Shown: positions 47,624-59,067, counted from the stretch's first letter. The stretch: DNA of 64,000 nt from Larimichthys crocea (GCF_000972845.2 NC_040022.1:12201711-12265710), one strand, 5' to 3'. The notes: generated by a model not told the origin, from the letters alone. Numbers and translations: made by a program.

Positions 47624-50600
47624 CTGAAGGAGAGGAGAGAGAATGAAACATGAGATATGAAAGGTGAGAGTTGGTTTGACCGCAGAAGATTTCAGAGCGC
47701 TGGCTCGCCCGGCTCACCTCATCGATGGCTGACTCCTCGATGAACCTCGGGGCGTCACAGGAGAGGATGCCGTGCGTCGCCATGACGAATATCTTGTAGG
47801 CTCCTCTTTCCTTCAGTGTCTCTGCTGCTGCCACAAAGCTGTCGACATCATCGATGATGTCGTCCTGTGGGACAAACACATCTAATCAGCTCTCAGCACA
47901 GCACAGTGCCCTCTAGTGAGAAGACACCACAAACATGGAATTGGATTCATTTCTAATTTGTTACTTCCACACATGTTTAAAACACTGCAGGCTCTCACCA
48001 CTATGATGGCGATGCGTCCTCCTACATCTCCGACCACAGTGATGGGAGGCTTCTCTTTAGGGATCAACACTGCAAACAGAAACAATGAGCTCTCCTATGT
48101 TTGCACCATGTATTATTGTTTAGTGTGTGTGTATGTGTGCTGGCATTACATGGTATCTCCATGCTGGGGTGAATGGCTCCGGTGGTCTTGACGGTGGGTG
48201 GGGAGTGTCGCCCGTCTACCTGGTCTGACTCGGCGTCCTGAGCTTCACCGTGGATCACCGCGATACCCAGACGCAGCCGCTCGGCGAATGACTGAGCCCT
48301 GCACGAGCACAGAAAGGACAGATGACAAGCTGCTGCACCCTTTGTCTGGAGCTGCGAGGGTGTAGAGGGTGTAGTACGTCAAGTACACAAACAACAGTTA
48401 CACATAAATATGGAACTCTGTCCAAGTGTATGAAATATGAAATATTCTGACTTTGGCTCCCCCCGGTGGTGCTGCACACTGCTACATTAACATCATCCAC
48501 CCCTCCAAGTCAGAGCGGTGACGGAGAACAACGTGAACGACGTGTTAGTTAATAGTTAGTCTGATTTAGTGAGTGACAGCTCTGCAGCTCGGCTCAGCTG
48601 ACGATGAACTCCATGAAGTGAGACTACCTTTTGGCAGAGGCTGGAGATTTGGCCACAATCACAGCGTTCCTGTAGTCAGGGATCTGGAGGATCATGGAAA
48701 ATAAAGACATATATCAAACGGTCAGATTTAAATACAATGAAGATGATAGACACAATAATTATCTAAATACTGCAGCAGTAACTGGGAGGAAAGGCGAGCT
48801 TTGGTTTCTCTGTGTTAGTTACATGCTCACAGGTACACATTCACTACTAACACGGTCAGTGTGTTTTATTTATCAACTGTGTGGAAGCTGACCCTGATTC
48901 CTGTCAGAGTTTTGCATAATGTGAGCAGTTCTGGCCTCTATTATCTCTGTTTTGGGGAAGCAAACTTATTTTCACAATAGCGAAACACACCAAACTCCAA
49001 ACCCCACCGGACACGCCTTACGTCACAGATGCAGATCCGTCCTGCATGCGAACTCAAACCACCAGACTTTGTTTACTTGCTCAGATTTGGTGTTTACAAC
49101 CGGCAGTTTGCACAGGGTGTTTTATTTTGAAAATCCACCGGATTCTCTATGCTGTTTATGTGTCTGGCTTCCTGCCACCACGAGGTGTTCTGTGTACACT
49201 GACGCGGGCTGCTCACAGTGTCCGTCAAAAATAGAAGAACCATGTATTTCATGCAGAGCCATGTGGAGGCCTGTTCTGGGATGCTTCTGAACCGGAACAC
49301 GGCGGAGCGGGTGGAGTTTGAAACATCAGAATGACTGCGTATCGCTGCGGCGACCACAGTACATACGCGGCACATCCGTTCATGTGCTCATGTGTTGTTA
49401 CCTCTTCCTGTATGTACTGCAGCAGGAAGGGGGAGGCTCTCAGATTGTCCACTGGAATGTTGAAGAAGCCTTGAATCTCTTTCTGATGGAGGTCCATGGT
49501 GATCAGGTGGGTGAGACCTGCACACACACACACAGTTGTAGACACCGGTTGACTTTGCATGTAATCAGGTGTACGCTGTGAAGCGACCCTCTCCCTCTTA
49601 CCGGCTTTACACATCATGGAGGCGATGAGCTTGGAGACGATGGAGCCCCTCTTCCTCATCTTACACTGCTTGCTGTAGGGGAAGTAGGGGAGGACGCCTG
49701 TGATGCTCCTGGCGCAGGACGTCCTGCATGCGTACACCATGATCAGCATCTCCATTATGGTGGTGTTCACATCCCTGACAGGGCAGAGGGAGACAGAGAG
49801 GGTGACCTTCGTTGGGAGAACGGGGTCGAAATGTTTAATGGTGTGTGTGCGCGCTGTCTTACTTGGACACTGTCTGGATCACAAAGACATCTTTGCCTCG
49901 CACCGACTCTTGGATCTGCACCCGTGTTTCTATGGAAACGAAACAGGATGTGAGGATGAGAGGAGCAGAACATACACATAGCTCACAGCTCATAACAAAG
50001 CCTGCAAGGCCTGTTGGCTTCATTAGAGGGTTATCTGAGCACCCCCCCCCCCCCAATGCTGTGTGAAATTGTAGATACTAGCATTCCAAAAATGTGCCTC
50101 CCACGGTTCAGAGATCAGAAATCTAAACGCCTTCTTGCAGAGCCAAACGTCCAGCAGAAGCACAGAGGAAAAAAAACGTCAACCCAAATGCCGTTTGTTT
50201 GATAGTTTATGCAAGCAGCAGTTTGAGAGCCAAGAAACTTTGTCCGACTTTGAACGATCATTTGGAATATTCATCATCGTACATCCACTATTAGATAATC
50301 CAGGACTGAGCGAAGCACAGGCCAGGAACATAGAAGATTCATCCATCGACTACAAGTTATATTCCACGGAACATTCTGATTTTCAAAGCACATAACAAGT
50401 TCTTGGACTCATTTCTACCGTTTTATTTCTACGCCATGAAGACCTTGTCTGTACTTCAGATATGTAATCTAGCAGGCTGAACATTTGCTCTTTGTTTTGT
50501 CTGACTTGTTTGATAAAGCAGGTGCAGCGACTGTTTCACAAACGTCTTCTGGGAACTGGGCACAAACTCACTGCTGTACACCGCAGGAAAAGTCCACTAC

Positions 50601-51013
50601 ACTTAAAACACACTGCAGCAGGTGTTAGAGCAGTTTGTAGCATGAACGTACAAGAGCCCATGGACACACAGACACACCACAAATACTGCTGCAGCGCTGA
50701 AATGTGTCAGAAAAGAACTTCTTACATTAAATATAGTGTTATAATGATATGACATTAGAAAACGTTTCCTCAATCAGACTCTACATGTAAAAAACTGTTT
50801 TTTTTTAATAATAACACAGCCAGCAGGACATTTGACTAAAAAGTGTAACGACACAATTAATACATAATGAACTATAAAACATAAAATGGACCCTTATGTC
50901 TCACCTAAGGCCTGTTTTATAACCAGTAATAATTCATCTGAATATAACGGTGCAAACAGATCTTTGACTTTTGGTCTCACACACACACACGCGCGCGCGT
51001 GCGTGCGTGCGTG

Positions 51014-51060
<47 letters not shown>

Positions 51061-52864
51061 CTCAATGTGCTGAGTCACCTCCGCTCCAGGATTCTTGTCC
51101 ACTAACATACAGTTATTATTTAATTTACTGATGTTATATTTAGAATCTGAAACACTCCTCAGTCAGAGGACTTTGTATCTGACACTTATGCAGTGAACAG
51201 TGACTCCTGAACCGTGACTCCTGAACCGGAGCGTGAACCCAACCGTGTAACTTCTGTGTACAGTTACACGGCGAGAAAACACGGAACCTGTGAGGACTGA
51301 CAGGACTTCACACCACATGAGCAGAGTGAACTCTAACAAGTCTCATCCCACTGGAGGACTTCAAGCTGTGTGATTGTTCCACTGGTTCTGCTGTACTCAG
51401 GTCAGTCTTGCAGAAGAGACACTGACCTCAGTGGAACAGACCTGATGGTTGCAAAAAGAAGTGAATATGAACATGAGCATGAGGAGTCATACTGCCTGAC
51501 AAACACCTTACCTCTGTTAGCCTCCTGGTACACCTGCACCTTACCAAGCTCCACCCCTAACCGCCTGAGACAGAGAGGAGAGACAGACAGAGAGACAGAC
51601 AGAGAGACAGACATTTATTTGTTGTGACATTGCTTCTTACACACTTACACGCACAGTATGGAATGTAGTGTGTGATAAGCCAAATACTCGCTTTGTTTTT
51701 ATAAACATGCGGTGTGTGTTATGTCCTTGTGGAGTCCACGTGTGCATTTCACTCATTTGCATTGAATTCAGATTCTCCGGCTGGTGTTTGAAATGCAGAT
51801 GCACTCAGCCATGACAGATCTGTTTAACCCTTTCCACTCCACCCTTATAACAACTTTTTTAGGGGGGGGTCAGGGGACCTTTGGTGACACTAATGTCAGG
51901 TGTGGGACGAGGTTAAGACAATATCTTCTTGCTCTCAGGTGAAGAGATTTCTCCCTCTGCCTCGCCTCGAGGATTTGATGCTTTTCTACATTTAGTAAAC
52001 GTCAAATGCACATTGAGAGCTTCCACTGGTATTCTAAACCTTTAGAATTGATATTTGTATCCATTTAGATTTTTATTTGTTGGCTTTTCAGGGTGATTGG
52101 TTGAGAGGGTGACGGAAGCTCAGGATGGGCCAAATGTTTTTTGTTTTAAAGAGAAAAACGTGAATTAAATATTGTTAATCTATAATTTTAATATAAATGT
52201 TCCAATTAAAAACACGGGTCAACTTTGTTTGCTCATTGTGTCTCCTCCTGATTTGACCGACACTCTGAACGTTGTCATACAGAACAAAAAAGGAAAAATA
52301 AATGGCCAATATAATATCCTCTACTTTGCCATGCACATCATTATTCAGTGTTTTGCACTTCCTGGAGTTGTGCACACTTGCATTAGTGAATTCTGGAGCA
52401 CTATGAAAAACATGCTGCGCTGCACAGATAGGATACAAAGCTGCAGGAAATACATATCTGTCAATGAGAGAACTCATTTTTTGCAAAGTGACTTTAATTT
52501 GCAGTCTGCTATGAAGCTTGTGTTGCTATTGTTAATACTAGCTCTGGTTCCATACTGTAAACCCCATACGTGTTGAAGCATGCACAACCAGCTATTCAAA
52601 CGGACACATCCAAACTCAACTTTCAGGATCAGAAGTGAAATCCCTGCTACAACACAGCGAGGACAGAGGTGGTGACCGACCTGTTCCTGGAGGACTCATA
52701 TGGGCTGTTTACTGTAAAATAACCGGTCTGTGCCTGCATCACTCTGCTCTGTTTGCCTGTGTGCACGTCTCCTGTACTCACTCTGCGATTCTCTTGCCCA
52801 GCTCGCGGCTGGAGGGGTGCGAGTTGGCGGTGAAGATGACCAGGCCGCCCTTGGTGTGGTTCAT
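47465..52864 (-). CDS. prpsap2: PRPP synthetase-associated protein, PRPSAP2-like (10 coding exons, 357 aa)
   Basis: A non-catalytic subunit (PAP41 type) of the cytosolic PRPP synthetase complex, which makes PRPP for nucleotide synthesis. CDS in transcript order: 52864-52782, 51564-51512, 49929-49863, 49774-49602, 49517-49402, 48683-48628, 48298-48150, 48069-47999, 47864-47718, 47623-47465. All introns are GT-AG and phases close to 357 codons. Human PRPSAP2 is 369 aa, with 12 residues before the equivalent Met. Motifs: [99 protein letters not shown] and [10 protein letters not shown] at the end. The catalytic PRPP loop (DDMADTCGT in PRPS1) reads DDIIDDVDS, and the active-site loop carries the PAP insertion, so it is not a synthetase. 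PRPSAP1 is less likely: [20 protein letters not shown] and IPKEKPP are PRPSAP2-like. Confidence 0.95.
47718..47864 (-). CDS. prpsap2: prpsap2 coding exon 9
   Basis: 49 codons: [40 protein letters not shown] and FIEESAIDE. It carries the altered PRPP loop. Confidence 0.97.
47999..48069 (-). CDS. prpsap2: prpsap2 coding exon 8
   Basis: 71 nt encoding [20 protein letters not shown] then AIIV, the strand leading into the degenerate PRPP-binding loop. Confidence 0.96.
48150..48298 (-). CDS. prpsap2: prpsap2 coding exon 7
   Basis: Encodes [40 protein letters not shown] and AIHPSMEIP, the PAP-specific insertion that replaces the PRPS catalytic flexible loop. Confidence 0.96.
48628..48683 (-). CDS. 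prpsap2: prpsap2 coding exon 6
   Basis: 56 nt encoding [18 protein letters not shown](R), the start of the PAP-specific insertion region. Confidence 0.95.
48684..49401 (-). other. prpsap2 intron 5 (718 bp)
   Basis: Lies between coding exons 5 and 6. I see no mobile element or further exon. The 112-codon plus-strand frame here is on the antisense strand and has no recognisable domain. Confidence 0.7.
49402..49517 (-). CDS. prpsap2: prpsap2 coding exon 5
   Basis: Encodes [20 protein letters not shown] and [18 protein letters not shown]. The acceptor lies at the end of a CA run. Confidence 0.97.
49602..49774 (-). CDS. prpsap2: prpsap2 coding exon 4
   Basis: Encodes [39 protein letters not shown] and [13 protein letters not shown](G). 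Phase 1 end at GCCG|GTAAGA. Confidence 0.96.
49863..49929 (-). CDS. prpsap2: prpsap2 coding exon 3
   Basis: Encodes (E)[21 protein letters not shown](K), a strictly conserved PRPS/PAP segment. Acceptor TCCATAG, donor AA|GTAAGA. Confidence 0.96.
49930..51511 (-). other. prpsap2 intron 2 (1.6 kb)
   Basis: Contains a 14-C run near 50041-50054 and the long CA/CG alternating tract at 50978-51057. No exon or mobile element recognised. Confidence 0.7.
50978..51057 (+). repeat. Alternating purine-pyrimidine tract (CA/CG/TG), about 80 bp
   Basis: (CA)n passes into CGCGCGCG, then (TGCG)n, GCACGC and (CA)n again, keeping strict purine-pyrimidine alternation almost throughout. It lies in prpsap2 intron 2. 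Confidence 0.95.
51512..51564 (-). CDS. prpsap2: prpsap2 coding exon 2
   Basis: 53 nt encoding [17 protein letters not shown] between TCTCAG and GTAAGG. Phases match both neighbours. Confidence 0.95.
51565..52781 (-). other. prpsap2 intron 1 of the coding region (1.2 kb)
   Basis: Holds a GACA/GAGA simple repeat at about 51573-51612 directly next to the exon 2 acceptor. A 134-codon plus-strand frame at 52172-52576 has no recognisable domain. Confidence 0.7.
52782..52864 (-). CDS. prpsap2: prpsap2 coding exon 1
   Basis: Encodes [20 protein letters not shown] to KRIA(E). The start is the Met equivalent to the second Met of human PRPSAP2, with G at -3. The frame stays open upstream but has no closer in-frame ATG after the likely acceptor near 52940. 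Confidence 0.9.
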
Positions 52865-53992
52865 GTCTCTGGGGTCTCGACCTCTGCTCTCCCCACACTC
52901 AGGCAGTGGATCCCTGGGTACCCACGCTGCGCTGAGCCCTTCCTGCAGCGGAGGAAACAAGAGGGGAGGATTACCTCCTTTAAAATCAACTCTGGTAACT
53001 CGAGTAGAGGAGGAACGGTCTAGGTTTGTCATTTGATCTCATTAAAAGGTTACATTCAGACTTAAGAAGCTGTGTTGAAGCTACTAACTGTGGCTTTGTG
53101 TTCTTTAAAAGAGGACAAAAGATCCTCGCAGCTCATTTATGAACTTCCTGCAAAGCAGTAAGCAGTTCTCCTTTGAGACTGAATAACAGCAGGGGGATTT
53201 CATCATAATTTCTTATGAGACAAATGATACACACTGTGTGCGCACACTCAGACCTAACAGTGACAGGTCATCTGTCTGTACAGGGTTCTCCCACCTGCAG
53301 ATCTACGTGTAGTTAGCTTTAATTTGACTTTTAACCTTGTGCTGTCCAGTCTCTTTAACTGCATGAAGCTGTGTGTGTGTTGGAGCATATATGTGTTCTG
53401 TAGCTTGGAGTGTGTACAGCTTCTATCAGCCTGCTGACACACACACACGAGACCTGTGGAACAATAACAGAGCACAGAGCACAATGGCTGATGCCATATG
53501 TAACCATGTGCGGCTTCAGATAATTATAAGACTATCTCAGTTCATCTTTTATGGCGCGAGTGACGTTTAAATAAGCCAGCTCGTGCATGTGCAATAAACT
53601 GCATATCGTCCATCGCGACTATCAACACAGTCGCGACATTAGCTGCCTTATGTTGCTAAGCTAAGCAGGACAACACAGGTTTCCGCCGTTCACGGTGCTG
53701 TGTGTTATTCCCATATGAATGTGTTCAGAGGTTACACTGTGTGCTGACGTTGTGGTTATTAGGCACAACGCAATTAATACAAATGAAGTGAAATTAATAT
53801 TAAATGTTCGGCTGTATCATCGTGAGATAGCGTCAGCTAACGTTAACACAGCAGTACTAACGCGATAATGTGCCTCGTAGCTTTTGAACGCGCGAATTGA
53901 TTTTTCACGTTTCGGAGAGCCTAACTGCGCAGCCAGGACCAAAAATACAATAACGACCATTAAATTAAAGGAAGCGGAACGACAGTCCTCAC

Positions 53993-54110
53993 CAGCTTGT
54001 GTGTTGGGTCCGGTTACAATCTGCAACCAACGTTATTTGAATAAACAAGCCTCCTCCGGCTCTCTTCAACCTGTTCCCCTCACTCCGACTAGCTAACGAT
54101 GTTCTGTTTT
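53993..54110 (-). promoter_or_regulatory. prpsap2: Probable non-coding first exon and promoter of prpsap2
   Basis: On the minus strand a good donor, AAGCTG|GTGAGG, ends a potential exon at 53993. About 20 bp upstream of it (54130-54134, plus strand) is a CCAAT box (GGCCAATCAC). No TATA box is seen, in keeping with a housekeeping gene. The exon start is inferred. Confidence 0.45.
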
Positions 54111-54438
54111 GAGGGACGGTGAAGCTCGGCCAATCACAAGCCAGGAAATCGGAGAGGGTGGGGTTTGTGTGATGCCTTCAAGTGCTCTCTTTAAACCCGT
54201 ATACGGTAATGATTTTCAGGGGGAAGTTATTCATTATTGTCAGTAACTTACTGATTTCAGTCAGGTCCGAGGTCGACATTTCATTTTTAAAATGCAAACG
54301 CTGTTTTTGTAAGTTTTACAGAAATTAGTTACTAAATATGATTTGAATTACCAACAAAATCCACTATTACATGGTGGTTTGCTAGTTTACTCAGAGGTAG
54401 TGAACTCAACCTTCTGATGTAAGGCACCAACAATACTA

Positions 54439-54831
54439 CACTAAAAATGTTGTTGTTTTACGGTAAAAAAACAACAACAACAAAAAAACCCATAATAAAT
54501 ACGGTATAACTTGTTCTAACATTACAACAAAAGGATGTCACATTTAGGGTTGGTGTTTTATTCTGTATTTTAAAATGTCTGTAGATTTTATGGTGAAAAA
54601 CTGTCAAAATTTGACATTACAAGAACGTAAAATATGCCATGAAATATTTCACAACCTTTATTTATGTGGCATTATAAGGTAAATATAGAAGTATTTTCTA
54701 TTGACTTTCTAGAGACTGTTAATTGAAAATTAAAACACCGTAATATTTATTGACATATTTTACGGTCTTTTACTGTCATGGTTTTTCACCGTATAATATA
54801 CAGACTTTTTTTTTTTTTTTTTTTTACAGTG
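54439..54831. mobile_element. TA-flanked MITE (Tc1/mariner-like)
   Basis: The ends are inverted: CACTAAAAATG... with TTTTACGGT just inside on the left, and ...ACCGTATAA, a T run, then TTTTACAGTG on the right. TA sits immediately outside both ends (54437-54438 and 54832-54833). The interior repeats TTTACGGT/ACCGTAAA-type words and has no coding frame. Confidence 0.7.
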
Positions 54832-56789
54832 TAGGAGCAATACAGTGTTCTATTTAATAGATTTTTTATTTCATTTTCTTGTCTTTTCCACTATATTTAT
54901 GCTGACTTTCTGACTATCTACTTACCTACATCTTGATGTAACTATACACACTCATACATGCATTTTTCATTCACTGGTCTTTATTAAAATGTGCAGAAAA
55001 ATAAATGTTTTTACTCATTGCATCATTTTAACAACAGGACTAAACAATCTTCTTCCTCCTCTTCATGCTGTCAGTGACAGTCCTCCAAGTTCTCCAGGGA
55101 GAGGTGCATGCTTCATGACAGGCCACTTGAGGGCAGTGTGTTTTTTTTCTAAATGCTTCACACAACATCCTTCCTTCGGTCCTGAATGTAAATGTTAATG
55201 ACTTTCAAGTTTTGAATAAACATATTTTCATATGTTTAAAAAAAACACTGTCTTGTTCTCACTCACTGCACACTAAACAAGAACAAATGTCCTAATCCTT
55301 CACTGTCAATTTGACACCGACTTGCAGTCAGGATACGATACAGAAAGAGATATTTATGGATTGAAATGGAAAAAGATGGCAGATGAACCTTATTAAATGA
55401 CAAGAATGTAAATTCAGTGGTCAAACATGCGTCTGAGAAGTTCTTCACATTCACACACACACTCACAGAGAAAGAGAAAGAGAACCGGACTCTCTGCATG
55501 TAATAGATATGGCTAAGTGGCTCATGAATCTACAGTTTCCTCCCTTGGACATATATTGAACCTTGTTTCAAACTAATTGTCTAACAATGCCAGAAAAAGA
55601 CACACAGGTAGGGGGTGGGTAGGGGTGGTGCAGGTAAATTCTCTACATATCAAGCGTTAGTGTTACCACATCTCCGAGGTAGTGAGATGCTTTTTGCATT
55701 AACAGAGACAGATTTATAAATACTCTCTCACTACCATATGGGCTACTCTTCAGCATTCTTACATAACTCACTGGATATGTGGAGGAGGCAGAGAGCAGCA
55801 TCCAAGCACTGCCCACACACACACACACACACACAATGGAGAGGAGAGTGGAGTTAAAAATCTGGAGGAGGTTGGACAGAAAAAGAAGACAAGTGAGATG
55901 TTGCAGTTAGAAGTCAGGGTCAAATTCATGATTTATATGTGTTCTTCTCTCTATGACCGAGCACATGAGCATTCACTGCAGCTGAGGTGTATTCAGGCTG
56001 TACAGGTTTGAGCACTGACTGAATTCTTGAAAAAACAATGAATATTCTAAATATAAAAAAATGATGGTTTGGTCTGTCCTCTGATATTTTAACAAATGTT
56101 GACACAACAATATTGACAAACTAAGATAAGCTAAACTAACCTGCCACTGTTGTGAGCTTCATATTTACCATATAATCATGAGAGTGGTATGGATCTTCAC
56201 ATCTAACACTTTGCAAAAAAAAGAACAAACATGTTTCCCAGAAAGCAGCAGTGTTGTGTTAAATTGTAACAATGATTCAGCAGACCTGTGTGGAGAGGGA
56301 CAAAATAACAATAAATAGTATAAAAATTCCATCCAAAGTGCCATCACAGGATTATTTTTCATGGTTCAAAAATAGCAACTTAGCAACAACATCAGGTACA
56401 GGTACTTTTATTGTATTTAAGTATTGTACAGTTATATGCTGTACAGTTTAAGATATCCACTCCTGTGCCACTTAATATTGCTACATAATCAAGCAAAGTC
56501 CCTCTATGGGAATGACATGGCGATGTTTCAGATATAGATCATAGTGCTGGACAGACTATTTTGAACTGATGATGGTGTGAGTCACAAAGCAGAGATCACC
56601 AAACAAGTTAAAGCTATTGTAAAGAAACAAGCTATACCTACAGGCTTTCTTTTTAATTTGCACTTTATTTCCTTCAGTATTGGATATTTACAATGATCTA
56701 CTGACTGTGTTGGCACACTGCCAAGTGTTTTGAGAGATATGAATTACAATGTTGTAAATGAATGTATGTTATCCATGTTAGCTCCATGA

Positions 56790-57000
56790 TTTTAGGGATG
56801 GCAATGTTGGTTTCTTGTTCCACCTCATTGGACCAGACTAAAACATCTGACCAGACATATCCATGGCTCCTGGAGAATGTATCCTAATGATTTTGGTGAT
56901 CCCATGAGGTGACATTTGGGGTTTTGTGTAAAACGAATATTGCCATAATCAGGTCTCTGTACTTTGTGTTAGGTGCTAATTCGGAAATAGCATGAATGTA
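56790..57000 (+). repeat. Degenerate teleost repeat, copy 3
   Basis: 'ggctcctggagaatgtatcctaatgattttggtgatcccatgaggtgaca' and 'tttgtgttaggtgctaattcggaaatagcatg' follow the same order of words as the repeat at 39165-39510. Confidence 0.55.
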
Positions 57001-57606
57001 GACTCTTTGGATACTTCTCTGTAGTACTATTGACCCTCTAGCACAATGTGTTTGTGTATTTAGGTAGTATTGTCTCAACTTGAGTACAATTACATATAGC
57101 AGTATTCTGCGCGACAGCTTCAGGTCCAGCAGCTTCCTATGTGGTCCCTCCGACCACTGAGGTTGAAAAGTGTCCATCGTTCCACACTCAATCTCGTGAC
57201 CGCTATGATCCGGATAACTGAAAGTGTGGACCCACTTACTGTATGTACTCAAAAGAGCAAGTGTAAGCATGGAAGTGTTCTCTCGCTCATATTTAATGTT
57301 TGTGCAGTGCAGTGTTGGTGCAGTACCACAGGAAATAAAAGGTTCTTTAAGGGGAACTAGAATTCTTAGTTTCACCCCTGCTAAGGAGGCCTTTAACACA
57401 GAGGCAGGTGTGTCTTTGTAAAAATGTGGACTCACTCATCTCATCTGCTAACTGTAATAGATTACATCTATGTAATGATGCAAGTGCAGCAAATACATCC
57501 TGATGAAACTAGATGGAGCCACGAAGGAGCCGTGAGGAGGAGAGATGAGCACATTGTTTGTTCACTTTGTCTGCGCCTTCCTCGCAGCTGAATAAATCTC
57601 TGCAGC

Positions 57607-57631
57607 CTCTGTGGAGAGAGAGAGAGAGAGG

Positions 57632-57667
<36 letters not shown>

Positions 57668-57850
57668 GAGAGGGAGAGAGAGAGAGAGAGAGAGAAAGAG
57701 AGATAGAGGCAGAGAGGAGGAGGGAGAGAAATGAGAGAGAGGGTGGGGGGGGAGAGGGGATAGGGAGAGAGAGAGATGGGGGTGGGATGGAGAGAGAGGA
57801 GAGAGAGGAGAGAAGAGAGGAGCGAGAGAGTGAAGAGGGAAGAGAGATGA
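57607..57850 (+). repeat. (GA)n / purine-rich tract upstream of the Caskin gene
   Basis: About 240 bp of almost pure G/A on the plus strand, with GAGA and GGGA units and GGGGGG runs. It lies directly upstream of the CpG-rich promoter. Confidence 0.9.
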
Positions 57851-57879
57851 TGAAAACGGGGATGCGGGAGGGAGAGCCC

Positions 57880-58721
57880 TCGCGCTCCTGGTCCGCCCCC
57901 GAGTTGCAGCACGAGCCATTTAGCGGTACGAGCTGGGCCAGCTGTAGAGCGCGCGGGCGCGTGTACGTGCCCCCCCCTCCCCTCCTCCCCTCCTCACTAC
58001 CCCTGCCCCCACGCGGAGAAAACCATTACCAAATCCAGAGCAGGAGCGCACGCGGAGCGATGGCTGCAGCAGCAGCCCTGGATTGTGTTTACGACGCAGA
58101 GCACGAGAGCGGCACAACCGCGGGAGAAGCGGACACCCCGCGCGCGCCCGTTTTTTAAAACGCACAATCATTTACGCCAAGTGTCCGCGAGTGAGCTGCC
58201 GCGAGGCTGCTCTCCTGCATCAGCCCGCGCTGAGTCTCCTTCCTCTCGGTGGCTGTATATTCCGCTGCTGCTGCTGTTGTTGTTGTTGTTGGAGCAGCTG
58301 CAGCCCTATCACTGATGAGCAGGAGCGCGAGGAAACGAGACCACTCACCTCCACCTCAAAATATCACGCACGACGCCAGCGCGCTGTTACTGGAATCTAG
58401 AGCGGCCCAATAGCACGGTACCCGGTCCCCCATCCAGCGGCGCTGCACTCAACTGGGGGAATCCGAGAGCATCCCTCCATCTCACCCAGTCAACCCCCCT
58501 CTCTCTCCCTCCCTCCCTCTCTTTCACCCCCCTTCATATGCCAGAGCATTAGGGGGGTCCACATCTAGTCAGGGGAGGCCAGGTGGGAGGAGGAGGAGGA
58601 GGAGGCGGAGGTTTGGCTTGTTCGTGGCCGCGGTAGACGCACCCTCCGCGTGGTGAGGCTGGGCTGAGAGCGCCGCTGTGTCGGAGGATGCTGCGGGAGT
58701 AGAGCGGCCTCAGAGCGGAAG
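57880..58721 (+). promoter_or_regulatory. caskin1: CpG-rich promoter and 5' UTR of the Caskin gene
   Basis: GC- and CpG-rich, with runs such as GCGCGCGGGCGCG (57949) and CCGCGCGCGCCCG (58137). Also holds a CTG/TTG run at 58263-58290, a C-rich block near 58495-58530 and a GGA run near 58588-58612. The exact transcription start cannot be seen. Confidence 0.6.
58688..58702 (+). CDS. Four-codon upstream ORF in the Caskin 5' UTR
   Basis: ATG CTG CGG GAG TAG, with A at -3, stops 19 nt before the main start codon. Short uORFs with good context usually reduce main-ORF translation; here that is inference. Confidence 0.45.
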
Positions 58722-58815
58722 ATGGGGAAGGACCAGGAACTGCTGCAGGCGGTGAAGACCGAGGACCTGCTCACCGTGCAGAAGCTGCTGCAGAGGCCCC
58801 GGCCAGGGAAAGCAA
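58722..58815 (+). CDS. caskin1: Caskin, first coding exon (gene continues beyond the window)
   Basis: Caskins are neuronal scaffolds that bind the MAGUK protein CASK, with six N-terminal ankyrin repeats, an SH3 domain, two SAM domains and a proline-rich tail. Only exon 1 lies in this window: [15 protein letters not shown] then [16 protein letters not shown], ending in phase 1 at GCAA|GTAAGA. Human Caskin-1 begins MGKEQELVQAVKAED and has [13 protein letters not shown], a close match; Caskin-2 begins MGREQDLILAVKNGD and lacks QRPRPGK. The start codon has A at -3 and G at +4, and lies downstream of a CpG-rich promoter. No second exon (expected LLGSTKK...) was found before 64000, so intron 1 exceeds 5.1 kb. 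A Caskin-2 ohnolog remains possible with so little protein. Confidence 0.85.
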
Positions 58816-58825
58816 GTAAGACACA

Positions 58826-58882
58826 GTATTCTATTCTATTCTATTCTATTCTATTCTGTTCTGTTCTATTCTATTCTATTCT
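58826..58882 (+). repeat. (TATTC)n pentanucleotide repeat
   Basis: About eleven TATTC/TGTTC units starting ten bases after the Caskin exon 1 donor. Confidence 0.92.
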
Positions 58883-59003
58883 ATACAGTCATGCGTCCTA
58901 TTATAATGATGCCCCGTGATGGCATTGAAACATCTCACATACCTTCGCTGGCTATAAGAGCGTATCTGATGATGAAGATATCTATGTTTGTGCATGTATG
59001 TAG

Positions 59004-59005
<2 letters not shown>

Positions 59006-59041
<36 letters not shown>

Positions 59042-59067
59042 ATGCAAGAAGGAGAGAGGAAGGAAGA

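Larger units (their letters stand above)
54111..57590. other. Intergenic DNA between prpsap2 and the Caskin gene
   Basis: The two genes are divergently arranged. The stretch has a TA-flanked MITE (54439-54831), a degenerate repeat near 56790-57000 and a short CA tract at 55815-55834. A 183-codon minus-strand frame at 56884-57435 overlaps the degenerate repeat and is not called. Confidence 0.55.

Noticed and set aside
52865..53032. Extension of prpsap2 by about 57 residues upstream of MNHTKGG
   Set aside because: The frame is open but a likely splice acceptor (CTGCAG near 52940) lies within it, no in-frame ATG follows that acceptor, and the extension resembles no PRPSAP protein.
56884..57435. 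183-codon minus-strand open frame
   Set aside because: Overlaps a degenerate interspersed repeat, has no recognisable domain and no promoter or splice context.
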